Counted from the first letter of the stretch, positions 52,806 to 63,875 are shown. The stretch is DNA of 64,000 nucleotides from Allobranchiibius sp. CTAmp26 (GCF_017565405.1 NZ_JAGEKR010000017.1:62001-126000), one strand, 5' to 3'. A program made the numbers and translations. The notes: generated by a model not told the origin, from the letters alone.

Positions 52806-55163
52806 TCAGTTGTCGCAGGCGTCGATCAGGGCCGCGATCACCTGCGCGACGCCCGGCGGCTCCACGGGGCGACCGCCGGCAGCGGTGACGTAGAAGGTGT
52901 CCAGGCTCTGCCCGGCGTAGGTCGCGACGTGCGCCGAGCGGACGGCGAGCCCACACTTGGCGAACGTCATGCCGATGTCGCGCAGCAGCCCGGGTCGGTC
53001 CGCGGAACGCACCTCGATCACGGTGGCGTCCGCCGAACCTCCCGGGATGACCGTGGCGCGGGTGCCCGGCGCGTCCGGCACCGGCGTACGGCGTCGGCGC
53101 TCGAGAGCGCGCAGCGGCCCCCGGTCCCCGGCCGCGAGCAGGCCCAGCCCGCGGGAGACGTCCTGGGGGTTCGGCAGGTCGCCGATCGGGCATTCCACCT
53201 CCCAGGTATTGACGGCGACACCGTCGGCGGTGCGCACCCGCGCGGTGCGCACCACCACACCCGTGGCCGCCAGGAGGCCTACGGTGTCTGCGAACAGGCC
53301 CAGCCGGTCGCGGTCGGCGATCTGGATGGACGCGCCTCGCGCGGTCGGGACCACATGGACGTACGCGATGCCCATGGCCACGTCGTCGACCGCGTCCGGG
53401 CCGAGCAGCGCTGTGGCATCGGCCGGTTCGGCCGGCACGATGTGGTGTTCGCCGAGCTGCGCCCGGGTGTGCCGCACCAGTTCGGCGACGAGGCCGGCCC
53501 GCCACGTCGTCCAGGCCTTGGGGCCGGCGGCGATGGCGTCGGCCTCGGTGAGCACGGCGAGCTGGTCGAGGATGTCGCGACGTCCCTCGACCGCGTCGAC
53601 GAGCGCCCGGACCGTCGCCGGGTCCTGGGCGTCGCGCCGGGTGGCCAGGTCGACGAGCGTGAGGTGCTCGCGCACGAGCAACTCGATCACGTCGACGTCG
53701 TCGCCGACGAAACCCATCCGCCGCGCGATGTTGGCCGCGACGGGCGCTCCTTCGACCGCGTGGTCGTGCACGCCGGCGATCTTGCCGATGTCGTGCAGCA
53801 GAGCGACCACGAGCAGCAGGTCGGGCCGATCGACCTCCGCGCGGGACTGCGAGGCCTCCACCACCGTCTCGATGAGGTGCCGGTCCACGGTGTGCCGGTG
53901 CACCGCGTTGCGCTGCGGGCGGCTGCGGACGGCCTTCCACTCCGGCACCCACAGCGCGACGGCGCCGGCGAGGTCCAGGCTCTCCCAGACCTGACGCAGA
54001 CCCGGCCCGGCTGCGAGCAGGTCGACGAAGGCGTCCCGGATCTCCGGGGTCCACGGGCGGGTGGGCTCGACCAGATCGCGGGTCAGGTTGGCGACAGTGG
54101 CCGGTGCGAGCGGCAGCCGTCGCCGCGCGGACACCGCGGCGGCGCGCAGCGTCAACAGCGAGTCGCCACGAGGTGAGAGACCGGGTCCGAGCACGACCTC
54201 GCCGTCGTGCTCGTAGAGGCCGTACCCGAGCGGGTAGAGCACGGGTCGACGAGGTCCGACGCGCAGGGTGCGGGCCCGCTGACTCTGCGCGGCCCGGCGG
54301 AAGGTGCCGTCGAGAGCGAAGTTGATCGACCGCGCGCACTCGACCACCTCGGTGAGCAGCGCGTCCTGGTCCAGGTGGCCGAGCAGCGCCGCCACACCGT
54401 CCTGATCCTCGCGGCCCAGTCGGTCCCGGCCGCGCCCGGTGACCACGTGCAGCGCGTCCCGGATGTCGAGCAGCCGTCCGTACGCGGCATCCACGTCGCC
54501 GTGTGGCCGATCCGCCAGCCAGGCCGCGGTCAGCGACCGCAGGATGGTCATGTCCCGCAGCCCGCCGCGCGCCTCCTTCAGGTCCGGTTCGACCGAGGTG
54601 GTGAGATCGCCGTGCCGCTGGTGGCGCGCCTCGAGACTCTCGCGCAGCTCGGGCAGCCGCTTGCGGGCGTTGCCGCGCCAGTCGTGCGCGATGCTCGCGC
54701 GGATCCCCGAGACGACCACCGGATCGCCCGCGACCCAGTTCAGATCGAGCATCCCGACCGCCGCCGACAGGTCCGCCGACGCGACCGTGCGGCACTCCCC
54801 CAACGTCCGCACGCTGTGGTCCAGCCGCACCCCGGCGTCCCAGACCGGGTACCAGATGCGGTCCGCGAGCGCCGTCACGTCCGACGAGCTCATCGACCGC
54901 CCGTCATGCACCAGCACCAGGTCGTAGTCGCTCAGCGGACCACCGTCCCCGCGGGCCAGGCTCCCGACGGCCGCGAGCGCGACCCCCTGGTCGTGAACGC
55001 CGCGCATCGATGCGACCGCCTCGTCCCACAGATCGCCGAGCCAGCTGCGGCCGTACGCCGCGAGGCGGGCACGCCGCTGCTCGCCGGCTCCGGGCCGGGT
55101 GAAGTCGCGGGTGCCCGCGAGGTCCAGTCGCTTGCCCGTGTGGTCCACCGGGACGGTTCCCAT
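52806..55163 (-). CDS. glnD: PII uridylyltransferase / uridylyl-removing enzyme
   Basis: Senses glutamine and modifies PII (in actinobacteria usually by adenylylation). 785 residues. Nucleotidyltransferase domain near residues 70-100: AVGSLARGDGGPLSDYDLVLV. HD domain: RHTVDRHLIETVV then LLLVVALLHDIGKIAGVHDH. Two C-terminal ACT domains: IQIADRDRLGLFADTVGLLAA and VIEVRSADRPGLLRDIGMTF. GGGGA lies upstream of ATG 55163. The amt-glnB-glnD order is conserved. Confidence 0.95.
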   Translation of the reverse strand: MGTVPVDHTGKRLDLAGTRDFTRPGAGEQRRARLAAYGRSWLGDLWDEAVASMRGVHDQGVALAAVGSLARGDGGPLSDYDLVLVHDGRSMSSSDVTALADRIWYPVWDAGVRLDHSVRTLGECRTVASADLSAAVGMLDLNWVAGDPVVVSGIRASIAHDWRGNARKRLPELRESLEARHQRHGDLTTSVEPDLKEARGGLRDMTILRSLTAAWLADRPHGDVDAAYGRLLDIRDALHVVTGRGRDRLGREDQDGVAALLGHLDQDALLTEVVECARSINFALDGTFRRAAQSQRARTLRVGPRRPVLYPLGYGLYEHDGEVVLGPGLSPRGDSLLTLRAAAVSARRRLPLAPATVANLTRDLVEPTRPWTPEIRDAFVDLLAAGPGLRQVWESLDLAGAVALWVPEWKAVRSRPQRNAVHRHTVDRHLIETVVEASQSRAEVDRPDLLLVVALLHDIGKIAGVHDHAVEGAPVAANIARRMGFVGDDVDVIELLVREHLTLVDLATRRDAQDPATVRALVDAVEGRRDILDQLAVLTEADAIAAGPKAWTTWRAGLVAELVRHTRAQLGEHHIVPAEPADATALLGPDAVDDVAMGIAYVHVVPTARGASIQIADRDRLGLFADTVGLLAATGVVVRTARVRTADGVAVNTWEVECPIGDLPNPQDVSRGLGLLAAGDRGPLRALERRRRTPVPDAPGTRATVIPGGSADATVIEVRSADRPGLLRDIGMTFAKCGLAVRSAHVATYAGQSLDTFYVTAAGGRPVEPPGVAQVIAALIDACDN

Positions 55164-55226
55164 GGTCGTCTCCCCTTCGTCGACGTACGGCGTTGCCCGC
55201 GAGGCGCGTTCACGCCGGACACGGAC

Positions 55227-55266
55227 GGTGGCCGACGTCCCGTCAGCGGACGGGACGTCGGCCACC
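55227..55266. terminator. hairpin between glnB and glnD
   Basis: Perfect 18-bp stem (55227-55244 with 55249-55266) and a four-base loop, no T-run. It may reduce read-through from amt-glnB into glnD. Confidence 0.85.
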
Positions 55267-55296
55267 TCGTGCGTGATGCTGCTGCCGGCTGCAGGT

Positions 55297-57068
<1,772 letters not shown>

Positions 57069-57212
57069 GGGCGATCACTGTCCGCGAACGGCGTTTCGCC
57101 CAGCCGCACAACGTGTTACGGCCATGTTGCAAGTCGATGCGCGGTGTTAAGGAACCGTTGCGCGAGACGCTTGTCTCAACCGTTGAGATCGCCCGACGGG
57201 AGGTGGGTTCGG
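57069..57212 (-). promoter_or_regulatory. amt: amt upstream region with a 15-bp palindrome
   Basis: TCTCAAC-C-GTTGAGA (57174-57188) is a perfect palindrome about 105 bases before the amt start. Closer in, GCAAC-N6-GTAAC on the minus strand partly resembles a GlnR half-box pair. Either could be a nitrogen-control site; neither is a full match. Confidence 0.45.
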
Positions 57213-57575
57213 CTACGCGAGAGCGAGGACGAGTCCGGCGATGACGAGTACCAGAGCCGTGACCGCGTGGACGCTCACGGCGTGACGCAGGGTCCCGCCG
57301 TTGGTGATCACGATGACGGCGTCCCCGATCGGCGTGAGGGCCGCGGCGACCAACGCCCATCCGAAGGCGTGGTGGCCGGCCGCGGTGAGGACCACGAGGG
57401 GCACCACCCCCGAGGTGATGTCGCGGACGCCCTTGATGCTGGTGAGTGCGCGGACACTGTCCTGCGGGACACCGAATCCGGCCATGGCAACGCGCGGCGC
57501 CATGAGGAAACGGGCGCCGATGAACAGGATGAAGATGCAGCCGACGACGGCGACGATCAGAGCTACGACGGTCAT
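57213..57575 (-). CDS. DUF4267 membrane protein
   Basis: 120 residues with GGAGG seven bases before ATG 57575. Four hydrophobic segments: VALIVAVVGCIFILFIGARFL, SGVVPLVVLTAAGHHAFGWAL, AALTPIGDAVIVI and VHAVTALVLVIAGLVLALA. RALTSIKGVRDITSG is the family motif. Function unknown; members are commonly beside TetR regulators, as here. Confidence 0.9.
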   Translation of the reverse strand: MTVVALIVAVVGCIFILFIGARFLMAPRVAMAGFGVPQDSVRALTSIKGVRDITSGVVPLVVLTAAGHHAFGWALVAAALTPIGDAVIVITNGGTLRHAVSVHAVTALVLVIAGLVLALA

Positions 57576-57605
57576 GGGAATTCCTCCAAGAGATTAACTA
57601 TCAAT

Positions 57606-57660
57606 GTTATATAACGAGAGTAGAGGGTTTACGCTAGGTTGTCTACCATCGTTAGATAAC
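57606..57660. promoter_or_regulatory. TetR operator candidates in the divergent region
   Basis: GTTATATAAC (57606-57615) is a perfect palindrome. GTTGTCTACC-atc-GTTAGATAAC (57638-57660) is a 23-bp inverted repeat, eight of ten arm positions. Both lie between the DUF4267 and TetR starts in a distinctly AT-rich stretch. Confidence 0.7.
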
Positions 57661-57666
57661 AGCTGT

Positions 57667-57681
57667 TACCGTTGTTCCATG
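57667..57681 (+). promoter_or_regulatory. leaderless promoter of the TetR gene
   Basis: TACCGT (57667-57672), six bases, ATG 57679. The operator ends seven bases upstream of it. Confidence 0.6.
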
Positions 57682-58215
57682 CCCCCTCGGTCTGCCCCGG
57701 ACCTCGACGTGCGTCGTGGTCAACTCACCCGCGCCGCCCGCGATATCGCGGAGTCCGAGGGCTGGGCGGCCGTCACGATGCGCCGGATCGCGACAGAGAT
57801 CGGCGTCACGCAACCGGTTCTGTACTCCGCCTTCCCCGCGGGTCGTCAGGCCCTCCTCGACGCGGTGGCGGTCGGTGGGTTCGACGAGATGGCAACGAGA
57901 TTGGAAGCGGTCGACTCCGAGCCCATGGCGCGTATGCAGGCCTACCTCGATTTCGCGACCACCCGGCCCCATGTCTACGAGGCCATGTTCTCGATGCCCA
58001 CGGGACTGCCGTTCGGGGTCGGTGACGGCCCCGCGCCACTGCACCGGGCCTTCGCGGCGATCCAGATCGCGTTTCCCGGCCCTGACGACACCCGGGCGGA
58101 GGTGGCCTGGGCGACCCTGCACGGGTTGGCCACCCTCCTGGTCAGCGGGCGGCTCCCGGCATCACGCGCGCAGGCTCGATTGGAATGCGCCCACTGGGCG
58201 CTGACCGCCGACTGA
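57679..58215 (+). CDS. TetR/AcrR family regulator
   Basis: 178 residues. N-terminal helix-turn-helix (about 15-60): LTRAARDIAESEGWAAVTMRRIATEIGVTQPVLYSAFPAGRQALLD. The C-terminal ligand/dimer domain has AYLDFATTRPHVYEAMFSM and TRAEVAWATLHGLATLLVSG, the TetR_C_33-like pattern. It is likely a repressor of itself and of the divergent DUF4267 gene through the inverted repeats between them; the ligand is unknown. Confidence 0.9.
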   Translation: MPPRSAPDLDVRRGQLTRAARDIAESEGWAAVTMRRIATEIGVTQPVLYSAFPAGRQALLDAVAVGGFDEMATRLEAVDSEPMARMQAYLDFATTRPHVYEAMFSMPTGLPFGVGDGPAPLHRAFAAIQIAFPGPDDTRAEVAWATLHGLATLLVSGRLPASRAQARLECAHWALTAD

Positions 58216-58230
58216 TCGCCCGCGCCGCGG

Positions 58231-58986
58231 TCACCAGGCGGTGAAGCCGCCGTCGACGCGTAGGTCGGTGGCAGTGATGAAGGCCGCTCCCGTACCGAGG
58301 AGGAACAGCACCGGATCGGCGATCTCGTCTACCTGCGCCATCCGCCCCATCGGCGTCTGCCGCGCGAACGTCGCGTTCACCTCGGGTGCGTTGTGGGCGG
58401 TCAGCTCGGTGTGGACGTAGCCGGGGCTGACCGAATTCACGCGGACACCCTCACGCGCCCACTCCACGCCGAGACCTTTCGACAGGTGGATGACCCCGGC
58501 CTTGGCAGCGCCGTACGCGACGTGCGGATCGACCCCGCGGTTGACGATGTGACCCGACATCGACGCGATGTTCACGATGGAGCCGCCAGCACCGCGCATC
58601 GCCTCGTGCTCGGCCTGGCACGCGAAGAAGACGCCGTCGAGGTCGACATCGACCACGCGTTTCCACTCGGCGCCGGTGACCTGGTCGGAGGGAGCGAGCC
58701 CGTCAATACCGGCACAGTTCACGGCGTACCTGACGGGCCCGATCTCGGTCGCCGTGAGGACCACCTGTCGTACGGCGGTCTGATCGCGCACGTCCGCCCG
58801 CAGGATCGCGCACTCGACGCCGTACGACGACGCGGCCGACTGCACGGCGCTGTAGTCCGCATCCGGTCGGTCCAGGCATGCGACCTTCACACCGTTGCCG
58901 AGCAGCCTCTGCGCGACCGCCAGCCCGATGCCGCGGGCACCGCCGGTCACGACGGCCACCACGCCTTGCTCCAACGCCACCGTCAC
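58231..58986 (-). CDS. SDR-family NAD(P)-dependent oxidoreductase
   Basis: 251 residues, classical short-chain dehydrogenase. Cofactor motif VVTGGARGIGLAVAQRL; NCAGIDG; catalytic Ser in IVNIASMSGHIVN, Tyr-x-x-x-Lys in HVAYGAAKAGVIHL; C-terminal LFLLGTGAAFITATDLRVDGGF. The GTG at 58986 sits six bases after GGAGGAG; GTG 58992 would be too close. Substrate unknown. It converges with the TetR gene. Confidence 0.9.
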   Translation of the reverse strand: MTVALEQGVVAVVTGGARGIGLAVAQRLLGNGVKVACLDRPDADYSAVQSAASSYGVECAILRADVRDQTAVRQVVLTATEIGPVRYAVNCAGIDGLAPSDQVTGAEWKRVVDVDLDGVFFACQAEHEAMRGAGGSIVNIASMSGHIVNRGVDPHVAYGAAKAGVIHLSKGLGVEWAREGVRVNSVSPGYVHTELTAHNAPEVNATFARQTPMGRMAQVDEIADPVLFLLGTGAAFITATDLRVDGGFTAW

Positions 58987-59040
58987 GGGCACCTCCTCCT
59001 CAAGGGATGTCGTTGCTGCACCAGCAGGCCCACCGTCCCA

Positions 59041-59361
59041 TTAACCGCCCACTTGCAGGACGAGCGAACCGATGAGCACGAGCGCCAGCCCCACGAGCTG
59101 CGTACGGTCCAGACGGTCGCCGAAGGCGACGGCCCCCACGACCGCGGTGGAGGCGATGCCCGCACCGGTCCACACCCCGTACCCCACGGCCAGCGAGAGC
59201 CCGGCATCCAGGGCCCTGGATACGAACACGACGGAGACCCCGATGCCGAGGAACGTCGAAGCGGTGGGAACCGCCCGCCGCATCCCCCCGGACAGGCGCA
59301 GCGAGGTGATGCCGCCGACCTGAGCGACCACGCCGCCTGCCAGGTAGAGCCAGGCGATCAC
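59041..59361 (-). CDS. SMR-family multidrug efflux subunit (second of pair)
   Basis: 106 residues, four membrane helices. It contains WLYLAGGVVAQVGGITSLRLSGGM, in which the usual membrane Glu of EmrE (position 14) is replaced by Gln, and GYGVWTGAGIASTAVVGAVAFGDRL, the SMR motif. GTG 59361 overlaps the stop of its partner (GTGA). Paired SMR proteins form heterodimers; loss of Glu in one subunit is known in some pairs. Confidence 0.85.
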   Translation of the reverse strand: MIAWLYLAGGVVAQVGGITSLRLSGGMRRAVPTASTFLGIGVSVVFVSRALDAGLSLAVGYGVWTGAGIASTAVVGAVAFGDRLDRTQLVGLALVLIGSLVLQVGG

Positions 59362-59708
59362 GGAATCACGGGAGGGCGACGACGGATGAGCGCGAAGACG
59401 CCGGCGGCCAGTACGACGAGGCCGAGCACCTGCACCAGGGTGAGCGGCTCGTGGAAGACCAACGCACTCAGCAGCGCCGCAGCAGCCAGCCCACAGCCGG
59501 TCAGCGTGCCGTACGCCACCCCCAGCCCGATCCCCCCGGTGATCGCTCGAGCGAAGAAGACCAGTGAGATGCCGTAGCCCAGCAGCACGCCGAGCGCGGG
59601 AGCGGGACGGGTGAAACCGTCGGAGGCACGCAGGCACAGCGTGCCTGCCACTTCGAGCGCGATGGCCAGGGTGAGCAGCAGCCCGGACGGCCACGAGTCG
59701 AGACGCAT
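59358..59708 (-). CDS. SMR-family multidrug efflux subunit (first of pair)
   Basis: 116 residues, four helices. LLLTLAIALEVAGTLCLRASDGF keeps the essential membrane Glu; AYGTLTGCGLAAAALLSALVFHEPL is the SMR signature. ATG 59708 from a leaderless promoter. Together with the next gene it should export cationic compounds, guanidinium derivatives or polyamines. Confidence 0.88.
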   Translation of the reverse strand: MRLDSWPSGLLLTLAIALEVAGTLCLRASDGFTRPAPALGVLLGYGISLVFFARAITGGIGLGVAYGTLTGCGLAAAALLSALVFHEPLTLVQVLGLVVLAAGVFALIRRRPPVIP

Positions 59709-59720
59709 GCCCGAACGGTA
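59706..59720 (-). promoter_or_regulatory. leaderless promoter of the SMR pair
   Basis: Minus-strand TACCGT (59720-59715), six bases, ATG 59708. Confidence 0.6.
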
Positions 59721-59743
59721 GCCGCGACGCCGTCGCCTCGGCT

Positions 59744-59793
59744 GGCCGCATTGGTGCCGCACTAGGGGCGGTGACGCCACCAATGTGGCCGGC
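59744..59793. terminator. hairpin in the SMR/small-ORF gap
   Basis: GGCCGCATTGGTG (59744-) pairs with CACCAATGTGGCC with one mismatch, 13 bp, loop of about 23 bases. It covers the end of the small ORF next listed. Confidence 0.55.
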
Positions 59794-59908
59794 CCGACGT
59801 CGCGGACGTCTGGTCCATCGCCTGATCCAGCCGCTCCATCGCGAACGGCAACCCGCCCATGAGCGATATGACCCCGATGATCACCAGAATGTCCTCAGCC
59901 AGACCCAT
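59762..59908 (-). CDS. possible small membrane protein of 48 residues
   Basis: ATG 59908 to TAG 59762. Reads MGLAEDILVIIGVISLMGGL, then PFAMERLDQAMDQ and a basic tail ending PHWWRHRP. It has one hydrophobic segment, a positive C-terminus and GAGGAG 14 bases upstream (spacing long). It fills an otherwise empty 380-base gap between the SMR pair and the GH15 gene. No homologue recognised. Confidence 0.4.
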   Translation of the reverse strand: MGLAEDILVIIGVISLMGGLPFAMERLDQAMDQTSATSGRPHWWRHRP

Positions 59909-60086
59909 GCCCCTACGACTCCTCGCACGTTGTCGAGTGCTGCGGCGGCCCCGCTCACGGCCGGCCGGCCACTGCTCGGCGCCGCTGTCGCGGCACCGTC
60001 CTCGTAAACATCAACGATGCCAGGGAAGCCGGTCGACCACACCGCCCCTAGGGAGGGAACCCGCACCGCACGTCGTCGCGCAGGAT
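59909..60086. other. intergenic region
   Basis: No convincing gene. It contains the GH15 stop side and the region upstream of the small ORF. Confidence 0.4.
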
Positions 60087-61973
60087 TCAGCCGTCGCCGT
60101 CGGCGAGAGGTGCCTGAGCCCGGTGCTGTTCCTCGCTGTGCACCGTGATGGCCGCATTCATCAGCGCCAGGTGGGACAACGCCTGGGGGAGGTTGCCGCC
60201 GAACGCCCCGGTGCGGGCGTCGATCATCTCCGAGAGCAGGCCGACGTCGTTCAGGCCGCGCACCAACTCGTCCATCAGGTTGCGCGCCTCCTCGAGCCGT
60301 CCCACGAGAGCCAGTGCGGAGACCCGCCAGAACGAGCACGCCGTGAAGGTGAGCTCTTCCTGGTCGGCACCGGAGTACCGGTAGAGGTAGGGCCCGTCGC
60401 TCAGCTGGGCCCCCAGGGCGTCGAGGGTGCGGGACATCCGCTCACCGCGGTCGAAGCCGCTGATCGCGTGCAGCAGGATCGACGCGTCGAGCACGCCGCT
60501 GCCCGGGTACCACTCGTACGCGCCGAGCTCCTCGTTCCAGCAGTGCTCGGAGACCCACTCCGCGATCGCGTTCGCCTCGTGGCGCCAGCGGTCCACGCTG
60601 CCGGGGATCTGACCGATCTCGGCCAGATGCACCGCGTGCTTCAGCGCCTGCCAGCAGCCGAGCTTGGAGGTCGTGTAGTGCTGTTCCTCCGGGAGCTCCC
60701 ACATCCCGGAGTCGCGGCTGCGCCACTGGTCGCACGCCAGGTCCGCGACCGTGGTGAGCAACCGACCGGTGGCCTCGTCCAGCACGTTGCCGTGGTCCAC
60801 GTAGAGCTGCACGATGTTGAAGATGTCGCCGTAGATCCCGAGCTGCAGCTGACCGTCGGCCTGGTTGCCGGACCGCACCGGGCCGACCCCACGCCATCCG
60901 GGCACGTCGTACGTGTGCAGCTCGTCCGGTCGCTGGGTACCGTCCAGGCGCTGCAGCACCTGCGGTTGAGATCCCTGCTCCCGCAGGATCCGCAGCATCC
61001 AGCTGATGGCGCCGTGGGTCTCCTCGCGCACGCCGAAACGGAAGAGCGCGGTCAGCGAGAACGCCGTGTCGCGCACCCAGGAGTAGCGGTAGTCCCAGTT
61101 CTTGTCCTTCGTGAGGGACTCCGGCAACGACGTCGTCGCAGCGGCCGCGAGGGCGCCGGTCGGGGCGAAGATCAGCTGCTTGAGCAGCAACGCGCTGCGC
61201 TGCACCTCCTGCGGCCACGGGCCGTCCCACCCGAAGGCGTCGCTCCAGGCACGCCAGTTGGCGACGGTGCGGTCGATCCCCTCGTCGATCGCCTCCGGCG
61301 TCGGCAGGTAGAGGGGTTCGCTCGCCGTGCTCGTCAGACCCAGCAGATGACGCGAGCCGGGGCTCGTGCGGTAGTCCACCGCGATCGAGCGGGTGGTCAC
61401 CTCGACCGACTCCTCGTGCAGCGTGCGCACCGCCATCGTGAGTCCGTCGAGTCGCAGCACCTTGCCGTGCACCGAGTCGTAGACCCAGGGCGACGCGGTG
61501 TTCAGACAGGTGCCGGGCTCGACACGGGCACGCAGGAGCACGTCGCCCTCGAGACCGTCGATCCGGCGACCCAGCTCGCACCAGGGCAGTCGACCGGCCA
61601 GCCCGGTGTTGAGCGAATCGGTCACCCGGACCCGGCCGCTCTCGGTGGTGTAGGTCGTCTCGAGCACGTTGGTGCCCGGCACGTAGCGCCGTTCGACGCT
61701 CGCCTCGTCCACCGGGGCCAGCGCGATGCGACCACCGTTCGCCGCGTCGAGCAGGGCGGCGAACGGGGGCACCGAGTCGAGGTTGGGCAGCGGCAACCAG
61801 TCGACGCATCCGTCGCGGGCGATGAGGGCGATGGTGCGGCCGTCGCCGATCGAGGCGTAGTCGCGCAGGTCGGCGTACCCCGCATCGTCGCGGCCGTCGA
61901 GCGGGCCGGACACGGGATCGCCCCCGTGCCACGCCGGTTGCGCAGAACTGTTGGCCCATTCGCAACCCGTCAC
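60087..61973 (-). CDS. cytosolic GH15 glucoamylase/trehalase-like enzyme
   Basis: 628 residues, no signal peptide. N-terminal beta-sandwich with [39 protein letters not shown], then the (alpha/alpha)6 barrel: [62 protein letters not shown] (catalytic Glu region) and [21 protein letters not shown]. Closest in layout to actinobacterial GH15 trehalases and glucoamylase-like proteins; the substrate (trehalose or maltodextrin) is undecided. GTG 61973 overlaps the SDR stop (GTGA); GTG 61913 is an alternative. Confidence 0.9.
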   Translation of the reverse strand: MTGCEWANSSAQPAWHGGDPVSGPLDGRDDAGYADLRDYASIGDGRTIALIARDGCVDWLPLPNLDSVPPFAALLDAANGGRIALAPVDEASVERRYVPGTNVLETTYTTESGRVRVTDSLNTGLAGRLPWCELGRRIDGLEGDVLLRARVEPGTCLNTASPWVYDSVHGKVLRLDGLTMAVRTLHEESVEVTTRSIAVDYRTSPGSRHLLGLTSTASEPLYLPTPEAIDEGIDRTVANWRAWSDAFGWDGPWPQEVQRSALLLKQLIFAPTGALAAAATTSLPESLTKDKNWDYRYSWVRDTAFSLTALFRFGVREETHGAISWMLRILREQGSQPQVLQRLDGTQRPDELHTYDVPGWRGVGPVRSGNQADGQLQLGIYGDIFNIVQLYVDHGNVLDEATGRLLTTVADLACDQWRSRDSGMWELPEEQHYTTSKLGCWQALKHAVHLAEIGQIPGSVDRWRHEANAIAEWVSEHCWNEELGAYEWYPGSGVLDASILLHAISGFDRGERMSRTLDALGAQLSDGPYLYRYSGADQEELTFTACSFWRVSALALVGRLEEARNLMDELVRGLNDVGLLSEMIDARTGAFGGNLPQALSHLALMNAAITVHSEEQHRAQAPLADGDG

Positions 61974-62863
61974 GGCGTAGGCATACCACCGTTGACATGG
62001 AGGGTTTCGCCCGACACGAAGCTGGACTCGGCGGAGGCCAGATAAACGAACGCCGGCGCGAGGTCGGCCGGCTGTCCGGGGCGGCCGAGCGGGGTGGACT
62101 GCCCGAACTCCGGCAACTCCTCCGGCGGCTGACCCCCCGCGGTCTGCAACGGCGTCCACACCGGACCCGGCGCGACCACGTTCACGCGGATGCCCTTGGA
62201 AGCGACCTGTTGGGCCAGACCCTTGCAGAACGTGTTGATGGCGGCCTTGGTGGTGGCGTACTCCAGCAGGTTCGGAGACGGCTGGTAGGCCTGGATGGAC
62301 GAGGTGCCGATGATCACCGAACCCGGCGTCAGGTGCGGCAGCGCCGCCTTCGCGATCCAGAAGAGCGCGTAGACGTTCGTCTTGAAGGTGTCGTCGAACT
62401 GCTCCGTGGTGAGATCGGCGATGTCCTCGACGTGCTGCTGGCGGCCGCCGTTGGAGACCACGATGTCGATGCCGCCCAGCTCCCGGACCGTCGTCTCCAC
62501 GAGCGAGGTGCAGTAGCTCTCATCGGTCAGGTCGCCCGGGGCGAGCACCGCCTTCCGGCCGGCCTGCTCGACCAGGCCCTTGATGCGCTGGGCATCCTCC
62601 TCCTCCTCGGGCAGATAGGAGATGACCACATCCGCGCCCTCGCGGGCGAACGCGATCACGGTGGCCGCGCCGATCCCGGAGTCGCCACCGGTGACCAGGG
62701 CCTTGCGGTCCTGCAACCGCTTGCTACCTCGGTAGGTCTCCTCGCCCAGGTCGGCCGGGTCGTCCAGCTTCGCGTCGAGCCCAGGGCCTTCCTGGGATTG
62801 CGCTGCCGTCTCGATGTCGGCGTACATGGTCGTGGGATCCGTCAGGGTGTATTGGTCAGCCAT
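61970..62863 (-). CDS. SDR oxidoreductase of the general-stress type (YdaD/YhdF-like)
   Basis: 297 residues. N-terminal extension (about 1-45) then [33 protein letters not shown], catalytic Ser in [11 protein letters not shown], Tyr-x-x-x-Lys in [16 protein letters not shown], and ending [14 protein letters not shown]. It is like Bacillus general-stress protein 39. The start at 62863 may be leaderless (CATACT seven bases ahead). Coupled to the GH15 gene; a joint osmotic-stress or trehalose role is plausible but inferred. Confidence 0.9.
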   Translation of the reverse strand: MADQYTLTDPTTMYADIETAAQSQEGPGLDAKLDDPADLGEETYRGSKRLQDRKALVTGGDSGIGAATVIAFAREGADVVISYLPEEEEDAQRIKGLVEQAGRKAVLAPGDLTDESYCTSLVETTVRELGGIDIVVSNGGRQQHVEDIADLTTEQFDDTFKTNVYALFWIAKAALPHLTPGSVIIGTSSIQAYQPSPNLLEYATTKAAINTFCKGLAQQVASKGIRVNVVAPGPVWTPLQTAGGQPPEELPEFGQSTPLGRPGQPADLAPAFVYLASAESSFVSGETLHVNGGMPTP

Positions 62864-63039
62864 ACATCCGAGTATGGAGAACGGCGGTACGCCGCACTCA
62901 CCTCCCGGGGGCTGGTCGAGCCGACCCGGTACCGCATTGCGAGATGGTCGGGCGCGGAACCTCGCGGTCTCAAGGTCACCGGCGTACATTCTCCGACGAT
63001 CTGCACGGGGACACATCACTGGATTCTCGGGGGTTTTTA

Positions 63040-63807
63040 GTGACGGAACACGCCACGCGCGCCACGACACCGCGGCCGGAATCGATCTGCAACCAAGCGG
63101 ACTTCGTTTTCGAACTGGACCACCTCCGCCGGCGGGCGGCGGCAGGGGCATCTCGGCAGCGCATCGGCCTGGACAGCCTGGTCCGCGCGACCGGAATTCC
63201 CCGGTCATCGCTGCACGGCTATCTGGCCGGCACCTCGCTGCCGCCGGCGGATCGCCTGGACACTCTCGTGCTGGCCCTCGGAGCGACCCCGTCCGAGGCC
63301 CGCGAGTGGGCGCTCGCGCTGGACCGCCTCTTCGACGGCGCCCTCACCCGCCGCATCCGGGTCGACGCCGAGCTGCAGCTACCGACCGAGAACGCGCGGG
63401 TCCGCAGCCGGCGGGCGCGGGGGCTGCACACCGGGCCCGTCCCATTGCCCGACCGGCCCGGCGGCGATGGCGCGAACGGGCCCATCGTCGTCCACGCCTG
63501 CGTCTGCACGACGTGGGCGGGAAGTCACACGTATACCGAGCCGAACGCCGGATCGCGCCGGACCGGGTTCCTGCACGCGGGCAACAACTGGTTCCTCGGC
63601 CAGGCCGGCGGCGGCCCGAATCCCGGCACCACGCACGCGCCGCTCTCGCACATGTGGCTCTACACCCAGGCCGACATCGCCTACGACTCCGACGGCGGGT
63701 GGGGATGGGTGCCGGCCAACGCCGTCGCGAACGCCCAGTGCAACACCCCGCTCCCCGGCCTCCTGCAATGGAAACGTCCGGAAATGTCCGACGCGTCCAT
63801 CGGGTAG
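63040..63807 (+). CDS. HTH protein fused to an SH3-like wall module
   Basis: 255 residues from GTG 63040. Residues 20-105 are an Xre-type helix-turn-helix ([55 protein letters not shown]). After a basic linker, residues 148-245 form an SH3-type module like those in secreted wall proteins: [48 protein letters not shown]. No signal peptide or membrane helix is present, so both parts appear cytosolic. Divergent from the SDR. Function unknown. Confidence 0.75.
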   Translation: MTEHATRATTPRPESICNQADFVFELDHLRRRAAAGASRQRIGLDSLVRATGIPRSSLHGYLAGTSLPPADRLDTLVLALGATPSEAREWALALDRLFDGALTRRIRVDAELQLPTENARVRSRRARGLHTGPVPLPDRPGGDGANGPIVVHACVCTTWAGSHTYTEPNAGSRRTGFLHAGNNWFLGQAGGGPNPGTTHAPLSHMWLYTQADIAYDSDGGWGWVPANAVANAQCNTPLPGLLQWKRPEMSDASIG

Positions 63808-63875
63808 CCGACCGCTGCTGATGTGCTGCCCGCGCTCCTCCCCACCAGCAACCGGGACTGCGAAGGCGGCACACC

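Noticed and set aside
57090-57150. GlnR box before amt
   Set aside because: Only one half-box pair (GCAAC-N6-GTAAC) fits and the neighbouring TTAAC is out of register, so it is mentioned only as a weak possibility.
59881-60339. 152-codon minus-strand frame overlapping the GH15 C-terminus
   Set aside because: Arg/Gly/Pro-rich and overlaps a confident gene; only the shorter frame at 59762-59908 looks plausible.
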